64,000 nt of DNA from the NCBI GenBank assembly GCA_964551015.1, contig CAZKBP010000006.1, positions 189,130-253,129 of the forward strand, read 5' to 3'. The DNA comes from CAZKBP01 sp964551015. Its GTDB lineage: Bacteria; Bacteroidota; Bacteroidia; Cytophagales; Microscillaceae. A program made the translations under genes and the position numbers. Position 1 is the first letter of the stretch. Each line of letters opens with the position of its first letter. Positions 1-10,200 of the stretch are shown here, one piece after another. The notes under the pieces were generated by a model. It was given only the letters and a program-made list of their open reading frames with translations. It was not told the DNA's origin and made no database searches.

Positions 1-387
1 TTGCTAATAAAGCTAGGCAGAGAATGCTAATTGCTAGTTTAATGTTTTTCATAGAGATATAAAAAGTAATTTATGATGTCATTGAGTACTGATTATATAA
101 CGAAGTGGTTATCGTAAAATTAGTGTCTTTGTGACTTTTTGATGCTTAAAATTAGTATTTTTTTACCATTAACTCAAAATTAGCTCTATTTCTCTCAGGT
201 GTTTCTTGTAAATAGGATTTGGCTTTTTGATAAAAAGCCGTATATCATTTTATTTAGTTTTTATTAAACGAATGATATATGGACTCAAGGTTCTTGAGTA
301 GCAGGAATCTTTGAAATATTTCGCTTTTCTTCCGAAAAATGTTTAATATATAGGTTACGAAAGATTTCGTTCTGATCTGCCTTTTCT
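1..387. other. AT-rich non-coding left edge with two inverted repeats
   Basis: No convincing gene is visible here. Two inverted repeats lie close together. One is an 8-bp perfect stem (221-228 with 232-239) around a 3-base loop. The other is a 9-bp perfect stem (241-249 with 271-279) around an AT-rich loop. The first resembles the end of a transcription unit that lies left of the window, but it has no clear T-tract, so a terminator role is only a guess. Confidence 0.4.
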
Positions 388-1110
388 ATGCCCAACCAAC
401 AAAAACATCGGGGACAGCACTCCCAAGATGCTGTCTTATTTAGCCAAGATTGGATGCCGATCTTACGCAAATCTGTCGCTGATTTGAGCCTCTTATGGAC
501 AATGGGTTATCCTGAGGAAGCCTCTTTGAAGCTGGTCGGCGATCATTATCGACTTCGTAAGCGACAGAGGCAGGCATTGATGCGGGCAAGCTGCTCTAAT
601 CAAGCCTTCCTGCATAGGCAAAGGTACGAGCTAGACGAGGCTTTTCTCAAACACAGCCCTGTATGTATTGACGCTTATAACCTCCTGATTACGACTGAAA
701 GTATCCTTTCGGGGGGGATTATTATGGCTTGTCGGGATGGCTGCTACCGTGATATCGCCAGCGTACACGGTACTTACCGGCGTGTAGAGGAGACGCTGCC
801 CGCGATTCATCTGATTGGGGCTTGTTTGCAAGACCTTGGTGTAGAAAGCGTGTACTGGTACTTAGATGCGCCCATTTCTAATAGTGGTCGTCTTAAGAAT
901 ATGCTACTGCAAGAAGCGCATCAGCACGGTTGGCCCTGGGAAGCGGCCCTTGTTCCCAGTCCAGATAAGGTACTTGCAGAGACCGAGGGGGTTGTGATTT
1001 CATCAGATAGTTGGATTTTAGATCAGGCTTTGGGTTGGTATAATCTATGTGCCTTTCTTTTGCGTAGTGATCGTCTACCCAAGTCGGCCAACCTTAAAAG
1101 AATGTGCTAA
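388..1110 (+). CDS. DUF434 family protein with PIN/NYN-like C-terminal domain
   Basis: This 240-residue soluble protein has no signal peptide. Residues about 20-80 look like the small helical, basic DUF434 domain (RLRKRQRQALMR). Residues about 90-225 look like its usual partner domain (DUF5616). The C-terminal part carries acidic residues at the ends of predicted strands (D95 in VCIDAYNLL, D160 in YWYLDAP, D207 in VISSDSW), an arrangement typical of PIN/NYN metal-dependent nuclease folds. I infer a nucleic-acid-acting role. The exact substrate is unknown. It stands alone, with about 230 bp to the next gene on the same strand. The family assignment is by recognition of motifs only. Confidence 0.75.
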   Translation: MPNQQKHRGQHSQDAVLFSQDWMPILRKSVADLSLLWTMGYPEEASLKLVGDHYRLRKRQRQALMRASCSNQAFLHRQRYELDEAFLKHSPVCIDAYNLLITTESILSGGIIMACRDGCYRDIASVHGTYRRVEETLPAIHLIGACLQDLGVESVYWYLDAPISNSGRLKNMLLQEAHQHGWPWEAALVPSPDKVLAETEGVVISSDSWILDQALGWYNLCAFLLRSDRLPKSANLKRMC

Positions 1111-1342
1111 TCTTACTTGGCTCATTCTCGGTGAATATTTACCTGAAAAAGAAAATGTATTTTTATTTTTAAGCTATATCTATTAATATTCAACTTTATT
1201 GATCTGAGCTAGCTTAGTCCATTCATCTATCGGCTTGAAAAATAAGTATTATCTTACGCGGACAAGAATTCATCCAGCATTATTAAACCCATAGCTTTCA
1301 AATAGGATTGAAATTTGCAGGTTTTCTTCGATATAAGGCGAA

Positions 1343-3556
1343 ATGATTAAGATGAAATACAGACATCAAGTGTTAGGTTGCTTTTGGGTGTTTTTGCTTC
1401 TGAGTTGGGTGCCAGCTAGTGCGCAGACCAGTAAGCTAGACAGCATTAGTCAACTTTTGGAGAAAAGTCAGCGCAATAGCATCGAGAAAGTAAAAACACT
1501 CAACATTATGTCAAAGGAGCTTTTGGAAGTTTCTTCTGAAAAATCCCTTATCTATGCCCAACAAGCACTCCTGATTGCCGAAAGATTGAATTACCGCCAA
1601 GGTATTGGGGATGCTATTTTTTATATTGCAAGTGCCTACATAGAGCTGAATAATTATTCAAAATCTCTCGAGTATTACCTCCGCGCTCTAAAATTTTATC
1701 AAAGCTACAATACACCTGGTCAGGCGGCCGCCTTGGCGGCTATTGGTCGTATCTATTTTAAATTTGGGGACTTTCAACAGGCGCTGGATTATTATTGGCA
1801 AGCCATTGAACTCAGAAGAGAAATAGAAGACATGGTTGGTCTAGCCACTTCGCTGACCGATATTGGCATTCTATACACTGCCTCCGAGAATTATGATAAA
1901 GCGGTAGAAAATTTCCAAAAAGCCATTGCCCTCACCGAAAAACAAGATAACCTTACCCTGAGAGGAGATATATTTTTATACCTAGGCGATACTTACGAAA
2001 AATCTGGTGAACTTGGTATGGCCAACACTTATTATCAAAAAGCGATCTCCGTGATGAAGCAAAATCGTGATCAGAAAGGAGAAGCCAAGGTTTATCAGGG
2101 ACTAGGAGATGTCAAAAAAAATATAGAAAGCTACAACGAAGCACTTGCTTATTATTTACAAGCTCTCAGTATCCAAAAACAAATCAATGACCAAGAAGGA
2201 ATTAGCTATTCCTACTTAGGGATCGCCGATTTGTATATTGAAACCGATAATGCCCAGAGAGCGCTTGACTACCTGGATCAAAGCCAAGAAATTGCCCAAA
2301 AGCTCGGACAAAAACAATTGATTCGGGACAATTATCAAAAAAAGGCAATCGCACTCGAGCAACTAGGCCAACACCAAGAAGCCCTCGATAATTATCGTAT
2401 CTATAAGGCTTACAATGACTCGCTCTATAATGAATCGCGCCTGGCCCTTATCACAGAAATGCAAACCCGATTTGAGTTAGCCACCAAGGAGCGTGAGAAT
2501 AAAGAACAAAGACAAAAAATTCAAATCCTGACCGAGCAGCACGTGGAGCAAGATATGAGCCTCCGCGATAAAGAGCGTAACATTCAACAGCAGAACCTGA
2601 TTATCTTGTCGTTCATTGGAATCACCTTGCTCACGATTCTCTTGATTGTGGTACTCTACCGTGGACGCATGAAGAGCATTCGTGCCAACCGACAACTCCA
2701 AGCACAAAACCTCGAGATCAATCGCCAGAAAGCTGAGATTGAGAAGCAGAGTAAGCAATTAGAAGAAGCTTTTATGAAAATCTCAGATAGTATCCACTAC
2801 GCGGAAACGATTCAGAAATCCATTTTACCCAGTGAAGATAAACTTCGTAAGCTACTGAGGGAATACTTTGTCATCTCAGAGGCCAAGGAGGTGGTATCAG
2901 GCGATTTTTACTGGATTAGTAAAATAGAAGACAAAATCTTCATAGCCGTGGTGGATTGTACCGGTCACGGTGTACCGGGTGGATTTACCTCGATGATTGG
3001 GCATACGCTTCTGAACGAAATCATTAATCAAAAACAGGTGTATGATCCCTCACGTATCTTAGAATTGCTCAATCAGGGAGTGATTAATGTGATTGAGAAA
3101 CAAATGCAAGACATTGCCATTGGCATGGAAGCTTGTCTGGCCTTGATTGAACCTCTGAAGGAAGACCCTAAACACGTAAGAATTACCTACGCTGGTGCCA
3201 AACGTCCTCTTTTCTCCATTCGTAATAATGGGGTGCCTATCCACCAACAAGAAGTGACTGAACTCAGAGGAGACCGCGAACCCATTGGTTTTGTCTTGAA
3301 GAGTGACCGTCGCTACACCAACAAAACTCTTGTCGTAGAAAAAGGAAGCATTATCTATCTCACGAGTGATGGTTTTGTGGATCAGGCTAACGAGCGCAAC
3401 AAACGTTTTGGTACTAACCGCTTTAAGGCACTGATTCGTGAAAATGCCGCCATGAGTCTCCCCGAACAAAAACAAAAATTTGTCAGCGTACTCCAAGCTT
3501 ACAAAAAAAGCACTTCTCAACGTGATGACATCACCGTGGTTGGTCTACGTTTGTAG
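1343..3556 (+). CDS. TPR-containing membrane PP2C/SpoIIE-type protein phosphatase
   Basis: The 737-residue protein has a signal peptide (cleavage near residue 27, PASAQ). At least six tetratricopeptide repeats follow at about residues 50-360, then a coiled coil. One membrane segment lies at about 418-439, with a second coiled coil after it and a SpoIIE-like serine/threonine phosphatase domain from about 485 to the end. Metal-binding motifs are present: VDCTGHGVPGG (D538), LTSDGFVDQ and QRDDITVVGL. The layout implies periplasmic TPRs sensing or binding a partner and a cytoplasmic phosphatase acting on an anti-sigma-antagonist or other phosphoprotein. An AAGG at 1335-1338 supports the ATG at 1343. 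A paralogue lies at 19233-21629. The substrate is not apparent nearby. Confidence 0.9.
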   Translation: MIKMKYRHQVLGCFWVFLLLSWVPASAQTSKLDSISQLLEKSQRNSIEKVKTLNIMSKELLEVSSEKSLIYAQQALLIAERLNYRQGIGDAIFYIASAYIELNNYSKSLEYYLRALKFYQSYNTPGQAAALAAIGRIYFKFGDFQQALDYYWQAIELRREIEDMVGLATSLTDIGILYTASENYDKAVENFQKAIALTEKQDNLTLRGDIFLYLGDTYEKSGELGMANTYYQKAISVMKQNRDQKGEAKVYQGLGDVKKNIESYNEALAYYLQALSIQKQINDQEGISYSYLGIADLYIETDNAQRALDYLDQSQEIAQKLGQKQLIRDNYQKKAIALEQLGQHQEALDNYRIYKAYNDSLYNESRLALITEMQTRFELATKERENKEQRQKIQILTEQHVEQDMSLRDKERNIQQQNLIILSFIGITLLTILLIVVLYRGRMKSIRANRQLQAQNLEINRQKAEIEKQSKQLEEAFMKISDSIHYAETIQKSILPSEDKLRKLLREYFVISEAKEVVSGDFYWISKIEDKIFIAVVDCTGHGVPGGFTSMIGHTLLNEIINQKQVYDPSRILELLNQGVINVIEKQMQDIAIGMEACLALIEPLKEDPKHVRITYAGAKRPLFSIRNNGVPIHQQEVTELRGDREPIGFVLKSDRRYTNKTLVVEKGSIIYLTSDGFVDQANERNKRFGTNRFKALIRENAAMSLPEQKQKFVSVLQAYKKSTSQRDDITVVGLRL

Positions 3557-3771
3557 TCCATTGTTTTGGTTGCTTGTAGATGAGGGGTGATCCGTTCCGC
3601 TGTTTTTTACAGCTTTGATGGCTAATTTTTTTGCAAAATTCTTATGCTAGAATAGCTAAGCGTGTTTTTGGATAATTATTCTTGAAAAGCCATTATCAAC
3701 CATTCGTCACGAAAACTACCTAGGTTTTGAGATTATTTCGTAATTTTGAGACTACCACAGACTGTAAGGAT

Positions 3772-4515
3772 ATGAATTTCAACATTTTTGCTTTGTTTGG
3801 CAAGTTTGTACTCGTGATGGCCTTATCTGGTGTCAATTGCTATGCCCAAAATCTTCGCCGTCCTATGGATGTTCCTCCAGATATGGCTTTTCTACAAGGT
3901 GGCCCCACTCCCATTGGTTCCGAAACTGGAGCCGAAAATGAAAAGCCTGTTTTCCAAACTTTTATCAACCCTTTTTATCTTGACCAGACTCCCGTTACGG
4001 TGGCTCAATTTCGCTTATTCGTGAAGATCAATCGCTACATCACAGATGCCGAAAAAAAAGGGGAATCCGCGGTCTATCAAGTAGAAACCGGAACTTGGGA
4101 AGTAGTAAAAGGTGCCAATTGGCTCTATCCCTACGGCCCCGAAGAGGGAAAGGCTTCATCTGAAGAATCTGTCAGGCAAGTAAGCTGGAATGATGCTCAA
4201 GCCTATGCACTATGGGTGGGCAAGCGATTACCCAGTGAATACGAGTTGGAGTATGCGATTAGAGAAAAAGACAAATTGAGTTTAAAGGGCTTAGATGGTA
4301 ATTTATGGCAATGGTGCGACAATTGGTATAGCCTACACGATGAAAATACTTACTATGAGCAACAACTCAATCGTGAAAAAACCATCAAAGGAGGAGGACT
4401 CATTCAAAAAGAGGAGGCAAAATCCGTTCCTTACCGCGCCTCGATCCGTAGTTCTGCCCTCCCCTCCACGGCCAGCAGTGATTTAGGTTTTCGCTGTGTA
4501 AAAGATATTCGCTAA
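3772..4515 (+). CDS. Secreted formylglycine-generating-enzyme-fold (FGE-sulfatase) protein, catalytic cysteines absent
   Basis: I chose the ATG at 3772 over the upstream TTG at 3727. It follows AAGGAT and directly begins a signal peptide (cleavage near CYA-QN), giving 247 residues. The mature part has the FGE/SUMF fold hallmarks: an early MAFLQGG strand, YLDQTPVTVAQF, WNDAQAYALWVGKRLPSEYE, GNLWQWCDNWY and a final SDLGFRCVKD. In true FGE the active site uses two cysteines just before the RYRCA..S segment. Here the equivalent stretch (KSVPYRASIRSS) has none. It is therefore more likely a structural or ligand-binding relative, like the gliding/T9SS proteins GldJ and GldK, than an oxidase. It is convergent with the next gene, and their stop codons abut exactly. 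Confidence 0.8.
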   Translation: MNFNIFALFGKFVLVMALSGVNCYAQNLRRPMDVPPDMAFLQGGPTPIGSETGAENEKPVFQTFINPFYLDQTPVTVAQFRLFVKINRYITDAEKKGESAVYQVETGTWEVVKGANWLYPYGPEEGKASSEESVRQVSWNDAQAYALWVGKRLPSEYELEYAIREKDKLSLKGLDGNLWQWCDNWYSLHDENTYYEQQLNREKTIKGGGLIQKEEAKSVPYRASIRSSALPSTASSDLGFRCVKDIR

Positions 4516-4920
4516 TTATTCCTCTCTTGTTTGATCGTATTGATCTACATCTGAAGCTTGCAAGCCCAATCCAGCCAAGGCGTGTCGATAGATTTCCATT
4601 TCCTTTTGATTATGGCCATTCTCGTCGGAGTCATCTGAGCTATTATCTGCTTTAATTACCTGTAGTAGCCAATAGGCCGCTTTGACTCTTTCTTCGGGTG
4701 GGTGGGCATTGAGGCTTTGATAAACTAATGCTCTGAAGTCCTCGTGTGTTTTTTGATTCAGTTCGGTAATCACGAATTTACATTCTTCGGCAGGAAGATG
4801 GTGGTCTTCGCTGGTGAGTTCTACCAAAAGATCCTTTTCATTATCTTGCAGATGCCCATCTGCTCTGGCTCCTAGAAGCATTAATCCAAACATGGCCTGG
4901 TTAAATGTATAATTTTCCAT
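4516..4920 (-). CDS. TerB-like acidic protein
   Basis: This is a 134-residue, strongly acidic, predicted all-helical cytosolic protein. The segment GARADGHLQDNEKDLLVELT near the N-terminus matches the start of TerB-like domains (tellurite-resistance family), which often carry an A-D-G-x-x-x-x-E pattern. A second, similar acidic loop (IKADNSSDDSDENGHNQKE) may be the internal repeat of that fold. The function is unknown; TerB domains are thought to bind metal or act as membrane-associated scaffolds. No other ter genes are in the window. The gene is monocistronic and has an AT-rich region of about 490 bp upstream. Confidence 0.55.
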   Translation of the reverse strand: MENYTFNQAMFGLMLLGARADGHLQDNEKDLLVELTSEDHHLPAEECKFVITELNQKTHEDFRALVYQSLNAHPPEERVKAAYWLLQVIKADNSSDDSDENGHNQKEMEIYRHALAGLGLQASDVDQYDQTREE

Positions 4921-5412
4921 TTATTGAGTAATTAAGCGTTTTTTAAGTATTTGTCTCTTGTGAGTTGTTTGTGAAGTCGTTTAGAATTCGTCTCCGTATT
5001 TTTTTGCCAAGTGATTACCATCCTCTTGGTTAAACCATTTCGGTTTCTTCCTCGATAATTCAGCTCAGCGTTTCATTCCTATTTGAAATATTTATTCCGA
5101 CATCAACCTACTCATTTGAGCCATCCAATAAACATTTTATCAAGGGTTTAAATCTAAATTTAAAGCGTGTAAATTTCAAAAAGTTTGTAAGTAATTACAA
5201 TCCTATCCAGAAAATAATTCTGCTTGATTCCTAGTATACTTTCTACTCAACTATTATTTCCCTCGGCCAGATTTTTACAAACTCGTAATTTCTACTATTT
5301 TTAGCAGAGATCAATATATAGATTCGTCTAAATTTCACCTTTGAGTTCCAAAATTCATATTTCGCCAACAAACCAAAACTTTAGACGCCTTCATAAAAAA
5401 CATACCTAATCC
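4921..5412. other. Intergenic region between divergent genes
   Basis: This is about 490 bp of AT-rich sequence between the TerB-like gene (minus) and the hydrolase gene (plus). It presumably holds both promoters. I see no ORF of note, no tRNA and no strong hairpin. Confidence 0.5.
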
Positions 5413-6279
5413 ATGAATTATTTTTTAGAAACCAAAAGAGGAAAATTTCACCTGAGAGACAATCAGCAGGGCTACCCCATTTTGATGGTTCACGGCTGGC
5501 CAGAGAGTGCTTACTGCTGGGAGGCGGTACTTCCGCATATGGATGAGCATTGGAGATTAATCCGACCAGATACACGAGGCATGGGAGATAGCGAACGTAG
5601 CTTAGCTTTGGACGCTTATCTCAAACAAGAACTTGCTCAGGATCTCCTAAGCCTGATGGATGAATTAGAAATTGACCAGTTCGGATTAGTCGGGCACGAT
5701 TGGGGAGGGGTGATTGCACAAGAGGTAGCCTTAGCCGCCCCTGAGCGAGTAAAGAGATTGGCTCTTATGAATATCATTGTGATTAATAATGAAAAAGGGA
5801 ATCTAGAAGCCAAAGAAGCACTCAAAACCAAAGGTTACACCGCAAATTGGTATCAAACCTTTCAGCAACAAACAGATTTGCCGGAGGCTATGATTCCCAA
5901 CAACGAAGAAGTATGGCTGAGGCATTTTCTGAAGATGGCCAAGCAACGGCCTTTTCCCGAAGAAGCGGTACAAGAATATGTACGTACCTTCAAAATACCC
6001 CATACTGCCACCACCAGTGCCAATTATTACCGAGCTTTATATCAAGATATGAAACGCTGGGCTACGCTGGGAAATGAGGTCTTTCAGATGCCTGGTTTGT
6101 ATATTCACGGGGTGCGCGACATCGTGATTATTCCCGAATATCTCAATCATATTGAAGCCTGCTTCAAAAATGGCGAGGTAGAAATAGTCCGCTTGGACGT
6201 GGGGCACTATGTGCAAGAAGAGGCTCCTGCTGAGGTAGGCCAGGCACTTAATCGCTTTTTCCGACCTTTGATTTCTTGA
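5413..6279 (+). CDS. Alpha/beta hydrolase, epoxide-hydrolase-like
   Basis: This is a 288-residue alpha/beta hydrolase of the epoxide hydrolase/haloalkane dehalogenase branch. The oxyanion-hole motif HGWPESAYCW is near residue 28. The nucleophile elbow GHDWGG carries Asp, not Ser, as in epoxide hydrolases and dehalogenases. The acid lies in GVRD and the catalytic His in VGHYVQEE. The HGWP motif favours epoxide hydrolase over dehalogenase. No signal peptide is present, so it is cytosolic. The natural substrate cannot be read from the sequence. It is monocistronic; the next gene is almost 1 kb away. Confidence 0.85.
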   Translation: MNYFLETKRGKFHLRDNQQGYPILMVHGWPESAYCWEAVLPHMDEHWRLIRPDTRGMGDSERSLALDAYLKQELAQDLLSLMDELEIDQFGLVGHDWGGVIAQEVALAAPERVKRLALMNIIVINNEKGNLEAKEALKTKGYTANWYQTFQQQTDLPEAMIPNNEEVWLRHFLKMAKQRPFPEEAVQEYVRTFKIPHTATTSANYYRALYQDMKRWATLGNEVFQMPGLYIHGVRDIVIIPEYLNHIEACFKNGEVEIVRLDVGHYVQEEAPAEVGQALNRFFRPLIS

Positions 6280-7251
6280 CTTTTTGGATGAAATGTTGAG
6301 TATCTGGGCATTAAAATACGAGAGAAAATGATCCAGCCAGTCGTCACAGAAGGCTCAACCACGTTTTCTCCTTCGTCGCCACATCAAATCCTATTTGAAG
6401 GTAGAGGAAACTACCGCCTCAAAAAGTTTTAGGCAAAGTATGAACCTCTACCTTACTGCTTTCTGCTATAATTAACATTAAAATAATACCATTTACGAGC
6501 AATCTATTACAAGATAAGATTCTTGACCAGAATCCTAAACTAATCAATCATATTTGGGCAATGATGGGCTTATTCACGTGAACCCATCTAAGATAGTAAT
6601 ACTTTAAAAAATTCAAGAATATTTTGTAAGTCGCTTTTTATCAATATTTTACCAGTATCACTTCAGAGAATTCTCTTTTTATCGTTTTTTTTGTAATAAT
6701 TAGGATAGTTTGCAGTAAGCCTTATAAAGACTGCTTTTCAATCATATTTTTTTAGTAGTTCTACCGAATCAGGTGCGCTATTTATCAAAAATGATGATAT
6801 TTAATATAAAAATTACATAAGTAATTTGTAAACGTAAAGTAAAGCTTTTAATTTCACATCCAAATTGTGACACCAACAAAAATCTCTTCAACCTTATTCT
6901 GTGCAAACATATTTTGCACTTAAGTTTTTGTAAAAAAATATAAGTAATGTTAATTCTACATCCAATTTATTAAAGGATTGATTGTAAAAATCATTTAAGA
7001 GAGGCTACATCAGTCTCTTCAAACCAACAATGATTAGAAACCATGGTCGCAAGAAGAAAAGCATGGAAAAACCAAGCTTTAACTACTTCAACTTCATTGC
7101 TCATCTCGCCGCTGCTCCGGCATTTAGGTAATGATATGGTTTATCTTTTATTGTCCAGAGGCAGGATTCAACTAAACATTAGATTGGTGCATCCTTTGCA
7201 GTGCATCTACGCGCAATATACTTATCACTGTTCATCTCAACTCTTCACGCT
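6280..7251. other. Long AT-rich intergenic region upstream of the surface protein gene
   Basis: This stretch of about 970 bp separates the hydrolase from the giant surface protein. It is very AT-rich from about 6450 to 6960. I found no tRNA or clear hairpin. Two small ORFs exist (6328-6432, 34 codons; 7043-7255, 70 codons). The second ends with TGA overlapping the ATG at 7252. Neither is recognisable. A long 5' leader or regulatory region for the surface protein is possible. Confidence 0.4.
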
Positions 7252-10200
7252 ATGATCAAAATCTTTACACCTTCATACAAACTAATTTTTATTTTCTGTA
7301 ATCTCCTGCTCTTTTGCATGCTTTTGCCATCAGCCCAAGCACAAAACCAAAAATTTGTTTTGGATTGGGATGGAGCTCGGATATCACAAGACGATGATTG
7401 CACCTTATGTGGAGATGATTATGCTTGCTCTAATGGCTTTGGGCAATGGAATAACGGCGAAAAGACTTTTACAGATAGCTTACCGATTGGTGCTATCATT
7501 ACAAATATCACCGTAGAGGTGTTTTATGCTTGCGCGGGTTCGGCGGTTAGTGTAGAACTCAACGGTGCAACCGTAGGCGGTTTTGGAAGAGAAGGAATAG
7601 ATTGTGAGTGTAATAGTTGCTCGGTATCTTCGGTCAGCTCAAATGAAAGTAACCTACTCAATGCCTACGTGAAAAACGGTGAAAATACTATCAAACTCAA
7701 TACAGGAAGTGGTCTTTTCTGTGCCGATAGAGCGATCGTAACCGTTGAGTACACCCTCAACAATATTATCCAAACGCTCGCCCTACCCTCTACCAAGCTC
7801 TGCCCGGGTACGGCCTTTCCCGTCTCCTATCAGGCCACTGGTGCCTTTCCAGAGGGTAATTTATTCAGAGTAGAGTTATCCGACTCTGGTGGCGTATTTA
7901 ATCAACACCCCTTAGTCATTGGAAGTGCCACCGGAGTAGCCGCTAGTGGAACCATCGAGGCAATTATCCCCGCTGGTATTACTTTTGGCCAAGGATATCG
8001 GGTAAGAGTCAGAGCCAGTGCTCCTCATGCTTTGGGTAAAAACAATGGCCGTGACCTAATCATAGGCGATACCTCAGCTCCTCATATCAAACATCCAGAA
8101 GACGTAGTGGTAAGAAGTCAATCGGGAAGTTGTGGCTCTATTGTCAACTACTCAGTGCCTCAGGCGACGGATGATTGTGGAAACCCTAATCTACGCCTTG
8201 TAGCTGGGTTGGGTAGTGGCTCTTTTTTCCCAGTAGGCATTACCCAAGAAGCTTATGAAGCCATTGACGATCAAGGCAATAAGTCCATTTGTAATTTCAA
8301 TGTAATCGTTTTAGATGATCATCCCCCACAGGCCATATGCAGAAGCTTGGAGTTATTTTTAGACAGTACGGGACAAGCTACTCTCTCTGTCGACAAATTT
8401 GATAATGATAGTAATGATCCTTGCGGTATCAGTAGCAGAACACTCAGCCAAACAAATTTTAGCTGCGAAGACCTTGGTGACAAGCTCATTACCCTCACGG
8501 TACGCGATCTGGCAGGAAATATAGGTACTTGTCAGGCTAATATAGAGGTATTGGATACACTTTCTCCAGTACTTCAAGTTCAAGATATTACTTTATTTTT
8601 AAATCAGGAGGGCAAAGCTAGCCTTGACTTTGCGGATATAGATCAAGGGAGTTTTGACAACTGCTCCTTGTCTGAAATTAACATTGCTCAAACTGCATTT
8701 AGCCTTACCGATGTAGGAATTAACACGGTGGAGGTTTCTATCCAAGACGCTCAGGGAAACTCGAGCAAACAGCAAATTCAAGTAGAGGTAAAAGATACGA
8801 TCTCTCCTGAGCTCATTTGTCGTGAGCTTGAAATTTTTCTAGATGAGAATGGTCTGGCCAATGTGAATGCCTCTGAGATAACGGAAATTGGCGAAGAAAA
8901 TATTACTTTGAGTCTGAGCAAAGATACATTTACCTGTGAAGAGCTCGGTACGAATACCGTCAAGCTCACCGCCCGGGATGAGAGAGGAAACACGAGCGAA
9001 TGCACAGCCAACATTCAAGTCTCCGATTCTATTTCTCCAAAAATACTTTGTCCAGAAGACTTATTCTTCGTAGCAGATGCTGATGCCTGTGGTGCCACGG
9101 TTGCGATTGCATCACCCCAAGTAAGCGATAATTGTGGCATTGCTCGTGTATTCAATGATTTTAATCAAAGTAATGACGCCAGTGATTTCTATCCAGTAGG
9201 TATTACCTCCGTTACTTGGTGGGTAGAAGATTTGGCTGGTAATCTAGATGCTTGTACCTTCCAAGTCATTGTAGAAGACACCTTAGCTCCTTCGGTAAAT
9301 AATTGCCCCGCTGATATCCGAGTAATAGCTCCCAAAGATAGCTCAGGAGCGGTAGTCTCCTGGCTACCTCCAAGTTTCCAAGACAACTGCCCCGATTGGA
9401 GCGTAACGGCTAGTCATAGCTCCGGTAGCTTTTTCCCGATTGGCCTCACCCAAGTTACTTACCAAGCCACCGACCAAGCGGGCAATGAACGTCTTTGCGA
9501 ATTCAAAATTGAGGTGGCAGAGTTCGGGCTGTCTATCAACAGCTTTTCACTGATTGACGCCTCCCAGAATTTGGTATTAGGGCCACTTCAAGAGGGCGAT
9601 ACGATTAATTTGGGCGATATTTCTTCCGAAACGATCAACATTGTAGCCAATACTTTCCCTCAAAAGGTAGGTAGTGTAGCACTTTCCCTTGATGGGCCTG
9701 AGTCTTATGAACAAACGGAAAATTTCCCCCCCTATGCTCTGTTTGGTGATTTTCCTTTTGGCGAATTCATTGGAGATTTATTAAAAGCAGGTGCTTACAC
9801 CGTTACGGCGACTCCCTATCCTGAGCCCGAAGCACAAGGAGAAGCAGGTATCACCAAGAGCCTACAGTTTTATGTGAGTGAAAATTACTACGCTTCTTTT
9901 CAAGTGGAAGGAGAAGGAGAAGTTCTGATTCTTAATGAGCAGGAGAATTATGCACGTGGTTCAGATGTCATCGCGCAAGTGTTTCCAGCAGAAGGTTACC
10001 GTTTTGTGCATTGGGTAAATGAAGCAGGCATTGTAGTAGGTAATACCAACCCCGCTCCTTTCCAAGTGTACAGGAATTTTACTTTTACTGCCGTCTTAGA
10101 GCCTATTCCTGACCTCCAAGTAGACCGCTTTGTGCTCATAGATGCCCTGACTGGAGAAGAAATAAGTACCATCGAGGACGGAAGTCAATTAGTCATCGAG

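Noticed and set aside
4516..4920. Tellurite resistance locus
   Set aside because: Only one TerB-like domain is present, with no terA, terC, terD or terZ neighbours.
6328..6432. 34-codon ORF after the hydrolase gene
   Set aside because: It has a purine-rich sequence before its ATG, but it is too short and unrecognisable to call a gene.
7043..7255. 70-codon ORF before the surface protein gene
   Set aside because: No recognisable family, no ribosome binding site and unusual composition. Kept only as a low-interest observation because of the start-stop overlap.
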